Of a DNA stretch of 25,053 nt, positions 6,284 to 12,991 are shown piece by piece. The position numbers and the translations under genes were made by a program. The notes beneath the pieces were generated by a model that was not told the DNA's origin, ran no database searches, and saw only the letters and a list, made by a program, of their open reading frames with translations. Position 1 is the first letter of the stretch. The number at the start of each line of letters is the position of its first letter. Source of the stretch: a virus; IMG/VR virus record IMGVR_UViG_3300043331_000183, positions 1 through 25,053 of that record. One strand, 5' to 3'.

Positions 6284-6551
6284 TGACTTGCTCCCATGCC
6301 GGATACAGAAGTCGTTGTAGTGCCTCTACGCGGCGCCTGAGATCGCCTAGGCTGGGTCGACCACTAGTTCCCCTTGAGCAAGAGCGGCACTGCGGTTTGT
6401 GGCCGTCTTCCATCTTCAGGTCGACATAGAACAAGTCCAGTGGCTGAATGGTCCAGCATCCAGTGCAGATCTTGAGGTCCTTGAGACGCAGCTCAAGTAA
6501 GTCGGTGAGCCTACGAACATCTGTAGGCGAGAGCTTAACTGGGTTGTACAT
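6276..6551 (-). CDS. 91-aa zinc-ribbon protein of unknown role
   Basis: ATG 6551 is preferred because AGGAAG lies just before it and the stop of the upstream gene overlaps by 17 nt; the longer open frame to 6797 is noise inside another gene. The protein shows ICTGCWTIQPLDLFYVDLK followed by KPQCRSCSRG: two CxxC pairs about 30 residues apart with a DG turn between them. This pattern is seen in the N-terminal zinc-binding part of phage HNH-type endonucleases, but no HNH catalytic region follows. It could be a stand-alone zinc module or a transcription-related small protein. Confidence 0.7.
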   Translation of the reverse strand: MYNPVKLSPTDVRRLTDLLELRLKDLKICTGCWTIQPLDLFYVDLKMEDGHKPQCRSCSRGTSGRPSLGDLRRRVEALQRLLYPAWEQVNA

Positions 6552-6984
6552 CTTCTGCTTCCTCCTTGTCTGGTGTCCACGGACGGGTCTCGGACAGCAA
6601 CTGTCTCCAGACTCTGACATGGTACTCGCGTACCAGTTCGCTCTCGATGTCCTCAGCCGGACCGTCTGGACACTCGTATCCCGATGCTGCGAAACCCATT
6701 TCCAGGTTGACAGCTGACGCGACAGCATCGAACAGAGAGCGCAGGTCTCTCGTGTACAGTTCGAACGTTGGCTTCCAGTCCACCGCGTCACCAGCAACGT
6801 AAATGCCTATGTCTGAATGTTGCCGTCCACCCGTGTCTGGGGCGTTTACTGTTAGCTCGACTTCCTGTCCGGGTGGTGACATGAACTCGTGACCCTTGTC
6901 ACAAAATATCCGAAACCAGTCTTCGTGCGGAAAACTTTTCGCGACAACTGTAATGCTGCCACAAGTACCACAACGGTAGTCCAT
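6535..6984 (-). CDS. 149-aa protein with N-terminal zinc-binding motif, unknown
   Basis: The start ATG at 6984 overlaps the polymerase stop (TAATG). The protein opens with MDYRCGTCGS (CxxC) and has a further Cys/His in FCDKGHEF, forming a likely zinc ribbon in the first 35 residues. The remainder is acidic and mostly helical (YTRDLRSLFDAVASAVNLEM) with VREYHVRVWRQLLSE near the end. No enzymatic motif is seen. Coupling to the UDG-polymerase gene suggests a replication or repair accessory; this is inference. Confidence 0.65.
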   Translation of the reverse strand: MDYRCGTCGSITVVAKSFPHEDWFRIFCDKGHEFMSPPGQEVELTVNAPDTGGRQHSDIGIYVAGDAVDWKPTFELYTRDLRSLFDAVASAVNLEMGFAASGYECPDGPAEDIESELVREYHVRVWRQLLSETRPWTPDKEEAEDVQPS

Positions 6985-9365
6985 TACACCTCTTTCAGTT
7001 CGCCCCAGGAAGGGCCTGTTGATATGTCTACTGGGAATGGAACGTAGTCACTGAACTCTCGCATAGCGGCTGCGCTCATAACCTTTCGCATTTCCTCGCC
7101 GACCTCGACAGCTTCCTCTTGTTTGCATTCAACCATGATACTGTCGTGTACCGGGATACGAATGCGAGGTGCAGTTGTCGATTGTCCGAACGCTCGACGT
7201 AGGTCCACAAGCGCGGACATACAAATATCGTTCGCGGTTGACTGCGGCAGGAAGGCGAGTGCTTCTTTTTCGACGTCACGTTTGTTGTCCCTCGTGATTA
7301 ACCAAAACCTACGTTTGCGACCGAAGTGTGTTACGAGTCCTTGGCCCCCTGTGAAGACCCTATCACGGACGCTGGTGCGCCATGCGACTGTCTTAGGGAT
7401 GACTCCGAAGAACGCCTGCATGAACTTCTGAGCTTCATGTACAGGCATCCTGTACTCACTAGCGATGCTAGGAGCCTCACGTCCGTAAGCGAGTCCGTAC
7501 ACTATTGCTTTGGCTCGAACCCGTTGTTCCTTGTTCCATCCGGGACCGTAGAACTGCTCTGCGATCTCACCGTGAATGTCCCGGTTCGAGTCCGATAGGA
7601 CTTCTTGGAGGTAGTCGTCCTCTGCATAACAAGCGACCACTCGGAGCTCAACCTGAGAGTAGTCCCCTTGCACAAACGTATTTCCATCTCCCGGGACAAA
7701 TAGTCGCCTGATGCTAGATTCGCGTGGTACGTTCTGAACGTTCGGATTACGACACGCCAGCCGCCCAGTAACGGAACCGTGAAGGAGATAGGTCGGGTAT
7801 ACTCGTCCGTTGTTAAGCCGCTTACGCGTTCCTTTGAGGTAGGTTCCATAGAGCTTTGCTCCCTTGCGATGGCGCATCATTAGGTTCAAGAATTCGAAAC
7901 GATCTGTGCCTTGACGTGAACGCTCGAGTGCTAACTGTAGTGTATCGACGTTCGTGTTCTGATGCGGAATGCCAAGGCCTTTCATAGCTTCCGACACCTG
8001 TTTTGGACTTCGCGGGTTGAACTCAGCGCGTCCTACTACTGCTGCGATTTCTTGTTCAAGGACTGCGAGCTTCTCGAGGAACTCACCAGAGATGATATCC
8101 AGGTGTTGCTGATCGATGGCGATGCCATCCATCTCGACATGGATCATCTCGTTGGAGTAGCGAACTAGTCTGTCGTGGACTGCTCGTAACTCACTACCAA
8201 GCTCGCGTTGAAAATGCGTCCAGAGATTGTAAGTGAGCGCTGCGTCGTAAGCGTTATATCGATACAGGACAGGACGAGGAATGACTGCGTAGGAGTCACC
8301 CTTACCGACATACTTGCCCAGCTCACTGGCATAGTCCGGAGCGCCAAGGATTTCAGAGGCAAGTCCCTTGAGTCCGTGATGTCCAGGCCTCTCATCAAGC
8401 ACGTATGACGCCAGCATTGTATCTGCGTAGAGCTTAGGCGTCCCAATGATCCCAAGGCGCATGAGGACTTGCAAATCGAATTTTCCATTGTGACAAACGA
8501 TCTTCTTCGTGTCGAGGAACTCTGTCAGGAGCCGCTTAACGTACTCGTCCAGTAACGCCCGCTGCCCAAGAACGACAGCTTTATTAGGCTGAAAACCAAT
8601 ACCGACACAGAGTAGGTCAGAAGGATGAGTAAAGTCAGTATCTTTGTCGACTCCGACTTCGATGTCAACTGTAAAGTCCCCAGAACGATCGAGGAGCTCA
8701 CAGAGTACACTAGCTGCTGTTGGTGCATCGTCGAACTCCTTGAATGTTGGTGCTTCCCACTTTACATACGCAGATGTGTCCTTCGCCTTCTTAAGATCCC
8801 GAACGAGTGATGGGAATGTATCACTCGATCGCAAGCAAGCAGCAGGATGTACTGTTGCAACAATCTCAGCACCAGGATACTTGGGGTGGCTACGAGGAGG
8901 ACCCTGGCGGACACGCGTGATTGGCTCACGAGTTTCCAGAACGGCCTGCTTGGCAACGTTTCCAAGTAGGACAATAGTCTGTCGACCCTTAAGTTCCTCT
9001 GCGAGTCTCGGGCGGCATGCGCTCTCAACCTCTTTTGGTGGATCCGTCGGCTTCTGACCCGGTACAAAGAGTGGGTGACAAGCCACCACGTTCGTGAATC
9101 GGACCTGAGACTGATCAAATCCATGATGAGCCAGAACCTTATCCAGGAGTTGGCCAGACGGTCCCGTGAAGGGCTTCCCCGTCTTAGTTTCGTCAGCGCC
9201 AGGAGCAATGCCAACGAGAAGAATAGGAGCGTCACTGGGACCCTTAGCACCTGCGAACCCTGAATGGTCGTACCATGGACACTCCTCACACTTCGCGAGT
9301 GGATGTTTGCGTGGTGGCGGTGGGGGGCTCTCGCCCCCCACCACCGCTTGCTCAGTGTCTGCCAC
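6984..9365 (-). CDS. Fusion: uracil-DNA glycosylase-like domain + DNA polymerase I (3'-5' exonuclease and polymerase)
   Basis: The protein has 793 aa with a GTG start behind AAAGGA. Residues about 24-205 form a family 4/5-type uracil-DNA glycosylase domain: CEEC (Cys26, Cys29), GIAPGADETKTGKPFTG, NVVACHP (Cys96), SACRP (Cys117) and VHPAACLR. The four Cys match the 4Fe-4S ligand layout of these enzymes. Residues about 215-400 form a DEDD 3'-5' exonuclease (FTVDIEVG, VCHNGKFDLQVL, YNAYDAALTYNLW). The rest is a family A polymerase: SVTGRLACRNPNVQNVP, motif A QGDYSQVELRV, motif B RVRAKAIVYGLAYG, motif C PVHDSIMVE. There is no 5'-nuclease domain. Tyr occupies the place of E. coli Phe762. This is presumably the main replicative polymerase. 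Confidence 0.92.
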   Translation of the reverse strand: MADTEQAVVGGESPPPPPRKHPLAKCEECPWYDHSGFAGAKGPSDAPILLVGIAPGADETKTGKPFTGPSGQLLDKVLAHHGFDQSQVRFTNVVACHPLFVPGQKPTDPPKEVESACRPRLAEELKGRQTIVLLGNVAKQAVLETREPITRVRQGPPRSHPKYPGAEIVATVHPAACLRSSDTFPSLVRDLKKAKDTSAYVKWEAPTFKEFDDAPTAASVLCELLDRSGDFTVDIEVGVDKDTDFTHPSDLLCVGIGFQPNKAVVLGQRALLDEYVKRLLTEFLDTKKIVCHNGKFDLQVLMRLGIIGTPKLYADTMLASYVLDERPGHHGLKGLASEILGAPDYASELGKYVGKGDSYAVIPRPVLYRYNAYDAALTYNLWTHFQRELGSELRAVHDRLVRYSNEMIHVEMDGIAIDQQHLDIISGEFLEKLAVLEQEIAAVVGRAEFNPRSPKQVSEAMKGLGIPHQNTNVDTLQLALERSRQGTDRFEFLNLMMRHRKGAKLYGTYLKGTRKRLNNGRVYPTYLLHGSVTGRLACRNPNVQNVPRESSIRRLFVPGDGNTFVQGDYSQVELRVVACYAEDDYLQEVLSDSNRDIHGEIAEQFYGPGWNKEQRVRAKAIVYGLAYGREAPSIASEYRMPVHEAQKFMQAFFGVIPKTVAWRTSVRDRVFTGGQGLVTHFGRKRRFWLITRDNKRDVEKEALAFLPQSTANDICMSALVDLRRAFGQSTTAPRIRIPVHDSIMVECKQEEAVEVGEEMRKVMSAAAMREFSDYVPFPVDISTGPSWGELKEV
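9318..9347. repeat. GC-rich hairpin in the 5' coding region of the UDG-polymerase gene
   Basis: GGTGGGGGGC (9319-9328) pairs perfectly with GCCCCCCACC (9333-9342) around a TCTC loop. The pairing continues after one mismatch (9318/9343). It lies 18-46 nt into the gene on the minus strand and encodes the GGESPPPPP segment. Such a stable stem close to the start codon could limit translation or act as an attenuator. Confidence 0.65.
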
Positions 9366-9383
9366 ACTGTTCCTTTGGATGCG

Positions 9384-9926
9384 TTAGTGACTGTGGTTGT
9401 GCATGTACTGCAGCACGGCGAGACCATCCGAGGATGGCCAACCGTTCAGCAAGCAGCCATCGGCGACACCAAGAGTCCGCATGATGGAGTCGCAGGCAAT
9501 GACCTTCAGAACGGTGCTGCTCGTCACCTTGTTCGAGTTGATCGACGTGGTTGTTCGTCCGTAGGGGTCGGGCATCAGGTGATCACCTGACAGCACGTAG
9601 TGGATGCTGTTGTAGGGACCTCCGGTGCCACCCGGGTAGGTGTTGACCTTCGTACAGGCATACCCGATGAAGCAGGCGTGCTGAACGTTGACGAGCGGCG
9701 CCGCGTTGCTGATGATGAGCGCCGCGTCATCGAACTCATCGAACCAGCCGCTGGGGATGTCGTAGCTGAGCCCGAGGTATGCCTGGATGCCAGGCGCGCG
9801 GGCAACGTGAATACCGTAGATGCTCGAAGCAGCATCTGCCGGCGAGGCGTTGTCGATGACTTGTTGAGTGCTGACTGCGCCAGCTACGAAGACCAGCGCA
9901 GTCAATAGCGTGATGACTCGTTTCAA
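9384..9926 (-). CDS. Secreted protein of unknown function (signal peptide)
   Basis: The protein has 180 aa. The TTG at 9926 is chosen because GGAGG lies 8 nt upstream and it gives a proper signal peptide: MKRVITLLTALVFVAGAVST, then a likely cleavage after ADA near residue 34. The mature part is about 145 residues with four Cys (HACFIGYAC, VIACDS, DGCLLN), suggesting two disulfides, and many Gly/Ser/Thr/Asn residues. It ends in HNHSH. No enzymatic motif is recognised. A secreted product is unusual between a DNA polymerase and a modification operon; possible roles include superinfection exclusion or modifying the cell surface. It follows a membrane-protein gene whose stop lies 4 nt upstream. 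Confidence 0.65.
   Translation of the reverse strand: MKRVITLLTALVFVAGAVSTQQVIDNASPADAASSIYGIHVARAPGIQAYLGLSYDIPSGWFDEFDDAALIISNAAPLVNVQHACFIGYACTKVNTYPGGTGGPYNSIHYVLSGDHLMPDPYGRTTTSINSNKVTSSTVLKVIACDSIMRTLGVADGCLLNGWPSSDGLAVLQYMHNHSH
9575..9590. repeat. 16-bp perfect palindrome in the secreted-protein gene
   Basis: TCAGGTGATCACCTGA reads the same on both strands with no spacer. It is within coding sequence (VLSGDHLM). A palindrome of this length is only mildly unexpected by chance in 25 kb, so significance is uncertain. Confidence 0.35.
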
Positions 9927-9930
9927 CGTA

Positions 9931-10152
9931 TTATCCTCCAAAGGTGAAGTGTACGAATAACCAAGCGAGGAATCCGAATAGTGCTGCTGCCAATAGGCCT
10001 ACACCTGCCTTCCCTGTATGTTCCTTGATCCAATCACGTACCCACCAGTACATCTGCGAGTACGTGTCGAGCTTGGGTCCCTTCCCCAGAATGCCTGCGA
10101 TCTCCCATGAGAGTGCTAACAGACCAATGAAGAGACCTACCAGTACTGCCAT
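9931..10152 (-). CDS. Small two-helix membrane protein, holin-like topology
   Basis: The protein has 73 aa with ATG 10152 behind AGAGG. There are two hydrophobic segments (MAVLVGLFIGLLALSWEIAG at the N-terminus and VGLLAAALFGFLAWLFVHF near the C-terminus) joined by a polar amphipathic loop containing MYWWVRDWIKEHTGK. The size and topology resemble holins, but it lies far from the lysis cassette, on the opposite strand, and is paired with a secreted protein gene. A role in membrane remodelling or superinfection exclusion is as plausible as lysis. It has its own promoter-like sequence at 10166-10195. Confidence 0.65.
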   Translation of the reverse strand: MAVLVGLFIGLLALSWEIAGILGKGPKLDTYSQMYWWVRDWIKEHTGKAGVGLLAAALFGFLAWLFVHFTFGG

Positions 10153-10165
10153 CGTACCTCTTTCT

Positions 10166-10195
10166 ATTATACCATCTCTCGCTAGGACCCTTCAA
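10166..10195 (-). promoter_or_regulatory. Promoter for the membrane/secreted protein pair
   Basis: On the minus strand: TTGAAG (-35, 10190-10195), 18-bp spacer, TATAAT (-10, 10166-10171) with an extended TGG just before it. The -35 continues as TTGAAGGGTCC, identical to the promoter at 18988-19017. The -35 half lies in the last codons of the dpdA-like gene. The -10 ends 13 nt before the ATG at 10152. Confidence 0.7.
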
Positions 10196-10925
10196 CACGC
10201 ACTTCGCATAGGATGTCCATGTCCCGTACGTTAGCTGCTGCAGTCTCTAGACGATGTGATTCGAGCTCGATGTTGAAGTAGTCCACTTGTCGCTTGATGT
10301 ACTCGTACTCGACGAACAGCTTGTCGTTGAACGCGAGACTGAATGGCAAGCTCGTGTCTACGCCACGTGCGCCCAGCCGAGCAAGCAGTGACAACTCCTG
10401 CATGTGCTCGCTCATGCCTAGACAGTGTACTGCTTGAAGTTCTTTGCGGTACTCACCTCGCCAGGCACTAAGCAAACTGAACCGCGTGTAGGCGTCGATG
10501 TCATTGACATTGCGCGGCAGTCCCAGGACTTGTATCCACTTCTCTCTTGCAAACCACCCCATACAGAACACGAGCTCAGCGAAGGTTTTGCCCTGCACGA
10601 CGCCCATGTATCTGTACTCAGGATGCTTACGAGCTTGTTCACCGAACTCCTGCGCAAGCAAGATCGTGCTGCTCTGGTTCTTTATCGCGTCAGGAACAAC
10701 GATCTCGTCGGCACCAATGAAGTCTGCGATTTCGAAAAGTTCCTTCCGGGGCACAAACTCACCCTCAGCCGCACCGTTATCGAGGATCTTGTAGCCATCG
10801 ATCAAATGGTAGAACTCTGCGTAGTGTTCGTCAGTGCGTACGCGTTGGGGGAGCACAAGGTGGTAGTCGCGTTGTCCACAGAACTGCCACAGGTGCTTGG
10901 TAGGTGGGATCAGCGCCAGCTTCAT
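10182..10925 (-). CDS. dpdA: DpdA-like 7-deazaguanine DNA transglycosylase (TGT fold)
   Basis: The protein has 247 aa, with ATG 10925 overlapping the previous stop (ATGA). Motifs match the tRNA-guanine transglycosylase fold: YKILDNGAAEGEF (Asp49), ADEIVVPDAI (Asp80), YMGVVQGKTF, VHCLGMSEH and RGVDTSLPF (Asp190 at the place of the TGT nucleophile Asp). It is much shorter than tRNA TGTs (about 375 aa) and has no C-terminal CxCxxC zinc site. In phages such proteins, encoded beside preQ0 genes, swap guanine in DNA for a 7-deazaguanine base. It closes an operon with queC, queD, queE and folE, which makes DNA rather than tRNA the likely substrate. A tRNA-directed activity cannot be excluded from sequence alone. 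Confidence 0.85.
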   Translation of the reverse strand: MKLALIPPTKHLWQFCGQRDYHLVLPQRVRTDEHYAEFYHLIDGYKILDNGAAEGEFVPRKELFEIADFIGADEIVVPDAIKNQSSTILLAQEFGEQARKHPEYRYMGVVQGKTFAELVFCMGWFAREKWIQVLGLPRNVNDIDAYTRFSLLSAWRGEYRKELQAVHCLGMSEHMQELSLLARLGARGVDTSLPFSLAFNDKLFVEYEYIKRQVDYFNIELESHRLETAAANVRDMDILCEVRVEGS

Positions 10926-11347
10926 GCAGGGTCAACCTCCTCAGCCCAGGACAGCAAGTCGCTGTAGTCGGAAATGATCGGGTACATCAGCCGGTACATC
11001 AGCTCTGGCTTGGCGATCTTGCTTTCGGGAGCGAACACACATACGGACTTGTCACGGCCGGCTGCCCAACCAGCCTCGAGGTGCGCACTAGCTCCGCACG
11101 GGAGCACGAGCACGAATGCACCAGACATGTTCATTGCGTCCCAGTCACGCTCGAACCCTCGTGTTGCTTGAGGGCTCATCAGAGCATTGACGTACTGGTG
11201 CAAGCTCCAGCTTTCCCAATCCGGGTCTATCTGCTGCCACTTGAACCCATGGTCCCTGAAGTCGTACACCTTGTGTCCCTTCTCAGACAGGAGGTGAACG
11301 ACATAGGGCTGATGTTCATTCCTCCAGCTTGACGCGACGTAGATCAT
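10922..11347 (-). CDS. Nucleoside 2-deoxyribosyltransferase-like protein
   Basis: The protein has 141 aa. ATG 11347 is chosen: AAGGA lies 5-6 nt upstream and it overlaps the preceding stop (ATGA); a TTG at 11362 is less likely. It starts with MIYVASSWRNEHQ, a Rossmann-like strand and turn of the nucleoside 2-deoxyribosyltransferase family, and continues with VYDFRDHGF, then FVLVLPCGASAHLEAGWAAG, where the Glu of HLEAGW is at the place of the catalytic Glu. The family moves or hydrolyses deoxyribose-base bonds. Four-nt coupling to the DpdA-like gene suggests action on a deazaguanine nucleoside or on competing bases; that is inference. Confidence 0.75.
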   Translation of the reverse strand: MIYVASSWRNEHQPYVVHLLSEKGHKVYDFRDHGFKWQQIDPDWESWSLHQYVNALMSPQATRGFERDWDAMNMSGAFVLVLPCGASAHLEAGWAAGRDKSVCVFAPESKIAKPELMYRLMYPIISDYSDLLSWAEEVDPA

Positions 11348-11592
11348 TGGCTTCCTTCCCAACCTTCCTTGGTTAGTTCGTGTTTGAACGCTTTGAGTAG
11401 TCCGGGTTCGACATTGCCTACGCGCATAACCCTTGCTCGCCTGATACTCATCTTACGTCCCCACAACCTGTACTTGTCAGAGAACGTGACGAGAGGAATT
11501 ACAACCTTACGGTCGCTATGATCGATATCATGCTTGGCGCAGTACTGTTCGAATACCGGCCAGCTCTCTGCTATAACGACCGTAACGGTCAA
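11344..11592 (-). CDS. 82-aa protein of unknown function in the modification operon
   Basis: The start TTG at 11592 overlaps the previous stop (TTGA) and is preceded by AGGAGG with an 8-nt spacer. It begins with a hydrophobic strand and a helix (MTVTVVIAESWPVFEQYCAK), then has strand-like VVIPLVTFSDKYRL and a basic segment (GRKMSIRRARVMRVG), ending in a charged helix (LKAFKHELTKEG). A small Rossmann-like fold is possible. No family is recognised. Tight coupling on both sides implies co-expression with the nucleoside deoxyribosyltransferase-like and DpdA-like proteins. Confidence 0.65.
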   Translation of the reverse strand: MTVTVVIAESWPVFEQYCAKHDIDHSDRKVVIPLVTFSDKYRLWGRKMSIRRARVMRVGNVEPGLLKAFKHELTKEGWEGSQ

Positions 11593-11990
11593 CGAGCGTC
11601 CCTCCTAAGGATGCCCCAAGCAAGGACTGAGTACACGGCGCGGTCCTTGTAGGTATCGTCGAGTGCCTCGTTCCTCGGAGGACGCCCTGCCTGGCGAAGG
11701 GTATTGATACGACCTTGCTTGAGCAACACCAATAGGTTGCAAACCTCGAGGGGGTTCAAGCCACCCTGACGAAGCTGCATAGCGTTCGCGACGTAATCGA
11801 AGTTCGCAAAGATGTTCGCTTCGGTCGCGTAGTCAGCGCGCTTTGCGCGATTGGTCAACACCATCTCGATCAACAGCGACTCGAATGGGTCCGTTGGATC
11901 GAGTGTGATGTCCTTGTGTTCATCTGGCACCGTGTACTCTCCTGTAGTGTCGTCCTCTGGGACACGCTTCAGAAAACCTGTAAGTTCCAC
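11589..11990 (-). CDS. DUF6378-like phage protein
   Basis: The protein has 133 aa. GTG 11990 has GAGGAG 9 nt upstream and lies just after the preceding gene; the longer open frame to 12233 is noise inside that gene. The core reads DPFESLLIEMVLTNRAKRAD, then FANFDYVANAMQL and GRPPRNEALDDTYKDRAVYS. The pattern of a lysine/arginine-rich helix, FANF, and a final E(A/G)xDDTxxDRAVY helix is what I associate with small DUF6378-type proteins common in actinophages. They sit near nucleotide metabolism genes; no activity is established. The family assignment is from memory. Confidence 0.65.
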   Translation of the reverse strand: MELTGFLKRVPEDDTTGEYTVPDEHKDITLDPTDPFESLLIEMVLTNRAKRADYATEANIFANFDYVANAMQLRQGGLNPLEVCNLLVLLKQGRINTLRQAGRPPRNEALDDTYKDRAVYSVLAWGILRRDAR

Positions 11991-12003
11991 CGTGTTACTC
12001 TCC

Positions 12004-12402
12004 TCAGTGCGGCCTACCTCCGTAGACCCGTTCGTAGACTCGGATGAGGTCTGGTGGTCTCCATCCTGCTGGTTTGAGTTGCTTTCCGTCTTCTCGCTTC
12101 GGGCCACCGGCTTTCTCCATGTTCGCTCTTTGGATCTCTTCAAAGAATGGTTCAAGGTCGACACCAAGAACCACAGCAGCCCCATAAACCACGTAAAGTA
12201 GATCGCAGAGCTCCTGTATGATATTCGGTACATCCTTATTCGCTACTCCTTCCTTGTATTCGTCGAGTTCTTCCTGGATGCAGTCAGCGCGTACGTTTGC
12301 TAACGCATCCCAGTCGATGTCACGCTTGCGAGGGATCGTGTCTGGCGATCCCAGTTTACACGCGCGATGCATGTCACGCACCTGCGCTTGCGGTTTGTGC
12401 AC
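12004..12402 (-). CDS. MazG-like nucleoside triphosphate pyrophosphohydrolase
   Basis: The protein has 132 aa with GTG 12402, 1 nt after the folE stop, behind GGAG. It is all-helical with EELDEYKEGV followed by NIIQELCDLLYVVYGAAVVL, the E-x-x-E ... E-x-x-D metal-binding pattern of the MazG-like / all-alpha NTP-PPase superfamily. PFFEEIQRANMEKAGGPKR and a lysine-rich segment follow. These enzymes hydrolyse (d)NTPs to the monophosphates. Within this operon it could trim canonical nucleotides or a signalling nucleotide, but it may simply be a general phage house-cleaning enzyme. Confidence 0.8.
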   Translation of the reverse strand: MHKPQAQVRDMHRACKLGSPDTIPRKRDIDWDALANVRADCIQEELDEYKEGVANKDVPNIIQELCDLLYVVYGAAVVLGVDLEPFFEEIQRANMEKAGGPKREDGKQLKPAGWRPPDLIRVYERVYGGRPH

Positions 12403-12403
12403 T

Positions 12404-12991
12404 TCAGTGTCTCCCGTTGTTGATCAGGTTCAGGAACTCCGTCCTTGCCAGTCGGTCGTGATCTCCGTACACGCCAAGCATAGAGCTTGTGGTAGTCTTC
12501 GTACCGTGCACCTGTACGCCTCGGAGAGACATACACATATGCTCGGCTTCCATCACGACCGCAACTCCCTTTGGCTCGAGGAACCTGACGAGGTAGTGTG
12601 CGATGTCGTCCGTCATCTGTTCCTGGATCGTGAGTCCTGCAGCGAACCACTTGACAACACGAGCAATCTTTGACAGACCAACGAGCTGCTCGCTCGGAAC
12701 GTACCCGACATGCGCTAAGCCTGTAACGGGCACGACATGGTGCGCACAGAGGGTCGCGAACGGAATGTCTTTCACTACGATCATCTCGTCGTTCTTGCTC
12801 GGGAAGGTCTTCCACTTGATGTCCTGAGGTGTCGTAACCTCCATCAACATCTGTGCGAACCTTGCAGGAGTGTCAACGAAGTGATCATCTGACCAGTCAA
12901 TGTGAGGCCAGATGATCTCGAACAGCTCAGCCGCACGCTCTGCAGCGCGCATCAAACGCTCTTCCTCAGTCATGTACGCGTGAGCTTCCAT
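12404..12991 (-). CDS. folE: GTP cyclohydrolase I
   Basis: The protein has 195 aa with ATG 12991 overlapping the queE stop (TGATG). Signature motifs: FATLCAHHVVPVTGLAHVGY (Cys82 and the His pair near the zinc), LVGLSKIARVVKWFA, LTIQEQMT, and EAEHMCMSLRGV (His151, Cys153), then GTKTTTSSMLG. The enzyme turns GTP into 7,8-dihydroneopterin triphosphate, the first step of both folate and 7-deazaguanine synthesis. Being coupled to queE and queD places it in preQ0 synthesis. All expected residues are present and the length is normal. Confidence 0.93.
   Translation of the reverse strand: MEAHAYMTEEERLMRAAERAAELFEIIWPHIDWSDDHFVDTPARFAQMLMEVTTPQDIKWKTFPSKNDEMIVVKDIPFATLCAHHVVPVTGLAHVGYVPSEQLVGLSKIARVVKWFAAGLTIQEQMTDDIAHYLVRFLEPKGVAVVMEAEHMCMSLRGVQVHGTKTTTSSMLGVYGDHDRLARTEFLNLINNGRH

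Noticed and set aside
6552-6797. N-terminal extension of the 91-aa zinc-ribbon gene.
   Set aside because: It lies inside the 149-aa gene, has Cys/Ser/Arg-rich noise composition, and a good ribosome-binding site precedes the shorter start.
8762-9427. 221-codon open frame on the minus strand overlapping the polymerase gene in another frame.
   Set aside because: Its product has no family features and it lies wholly over the well supported glycosylase domain and upstream region; it is a coding shadow.
9661-9800. Short GC palindromes such as GCGGCGCCGC and GCCTGG/CCAGGC.
   Set aside because: Arms of 5-6 bp are expected several times by chance in this length.
11991-12233. Extension of the DUF6378-like gene with a hydrophobic start.
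   Set aside because: It overlaps the MazG-like gene in another frame; GTG 11990 has its own GAGGAG site.
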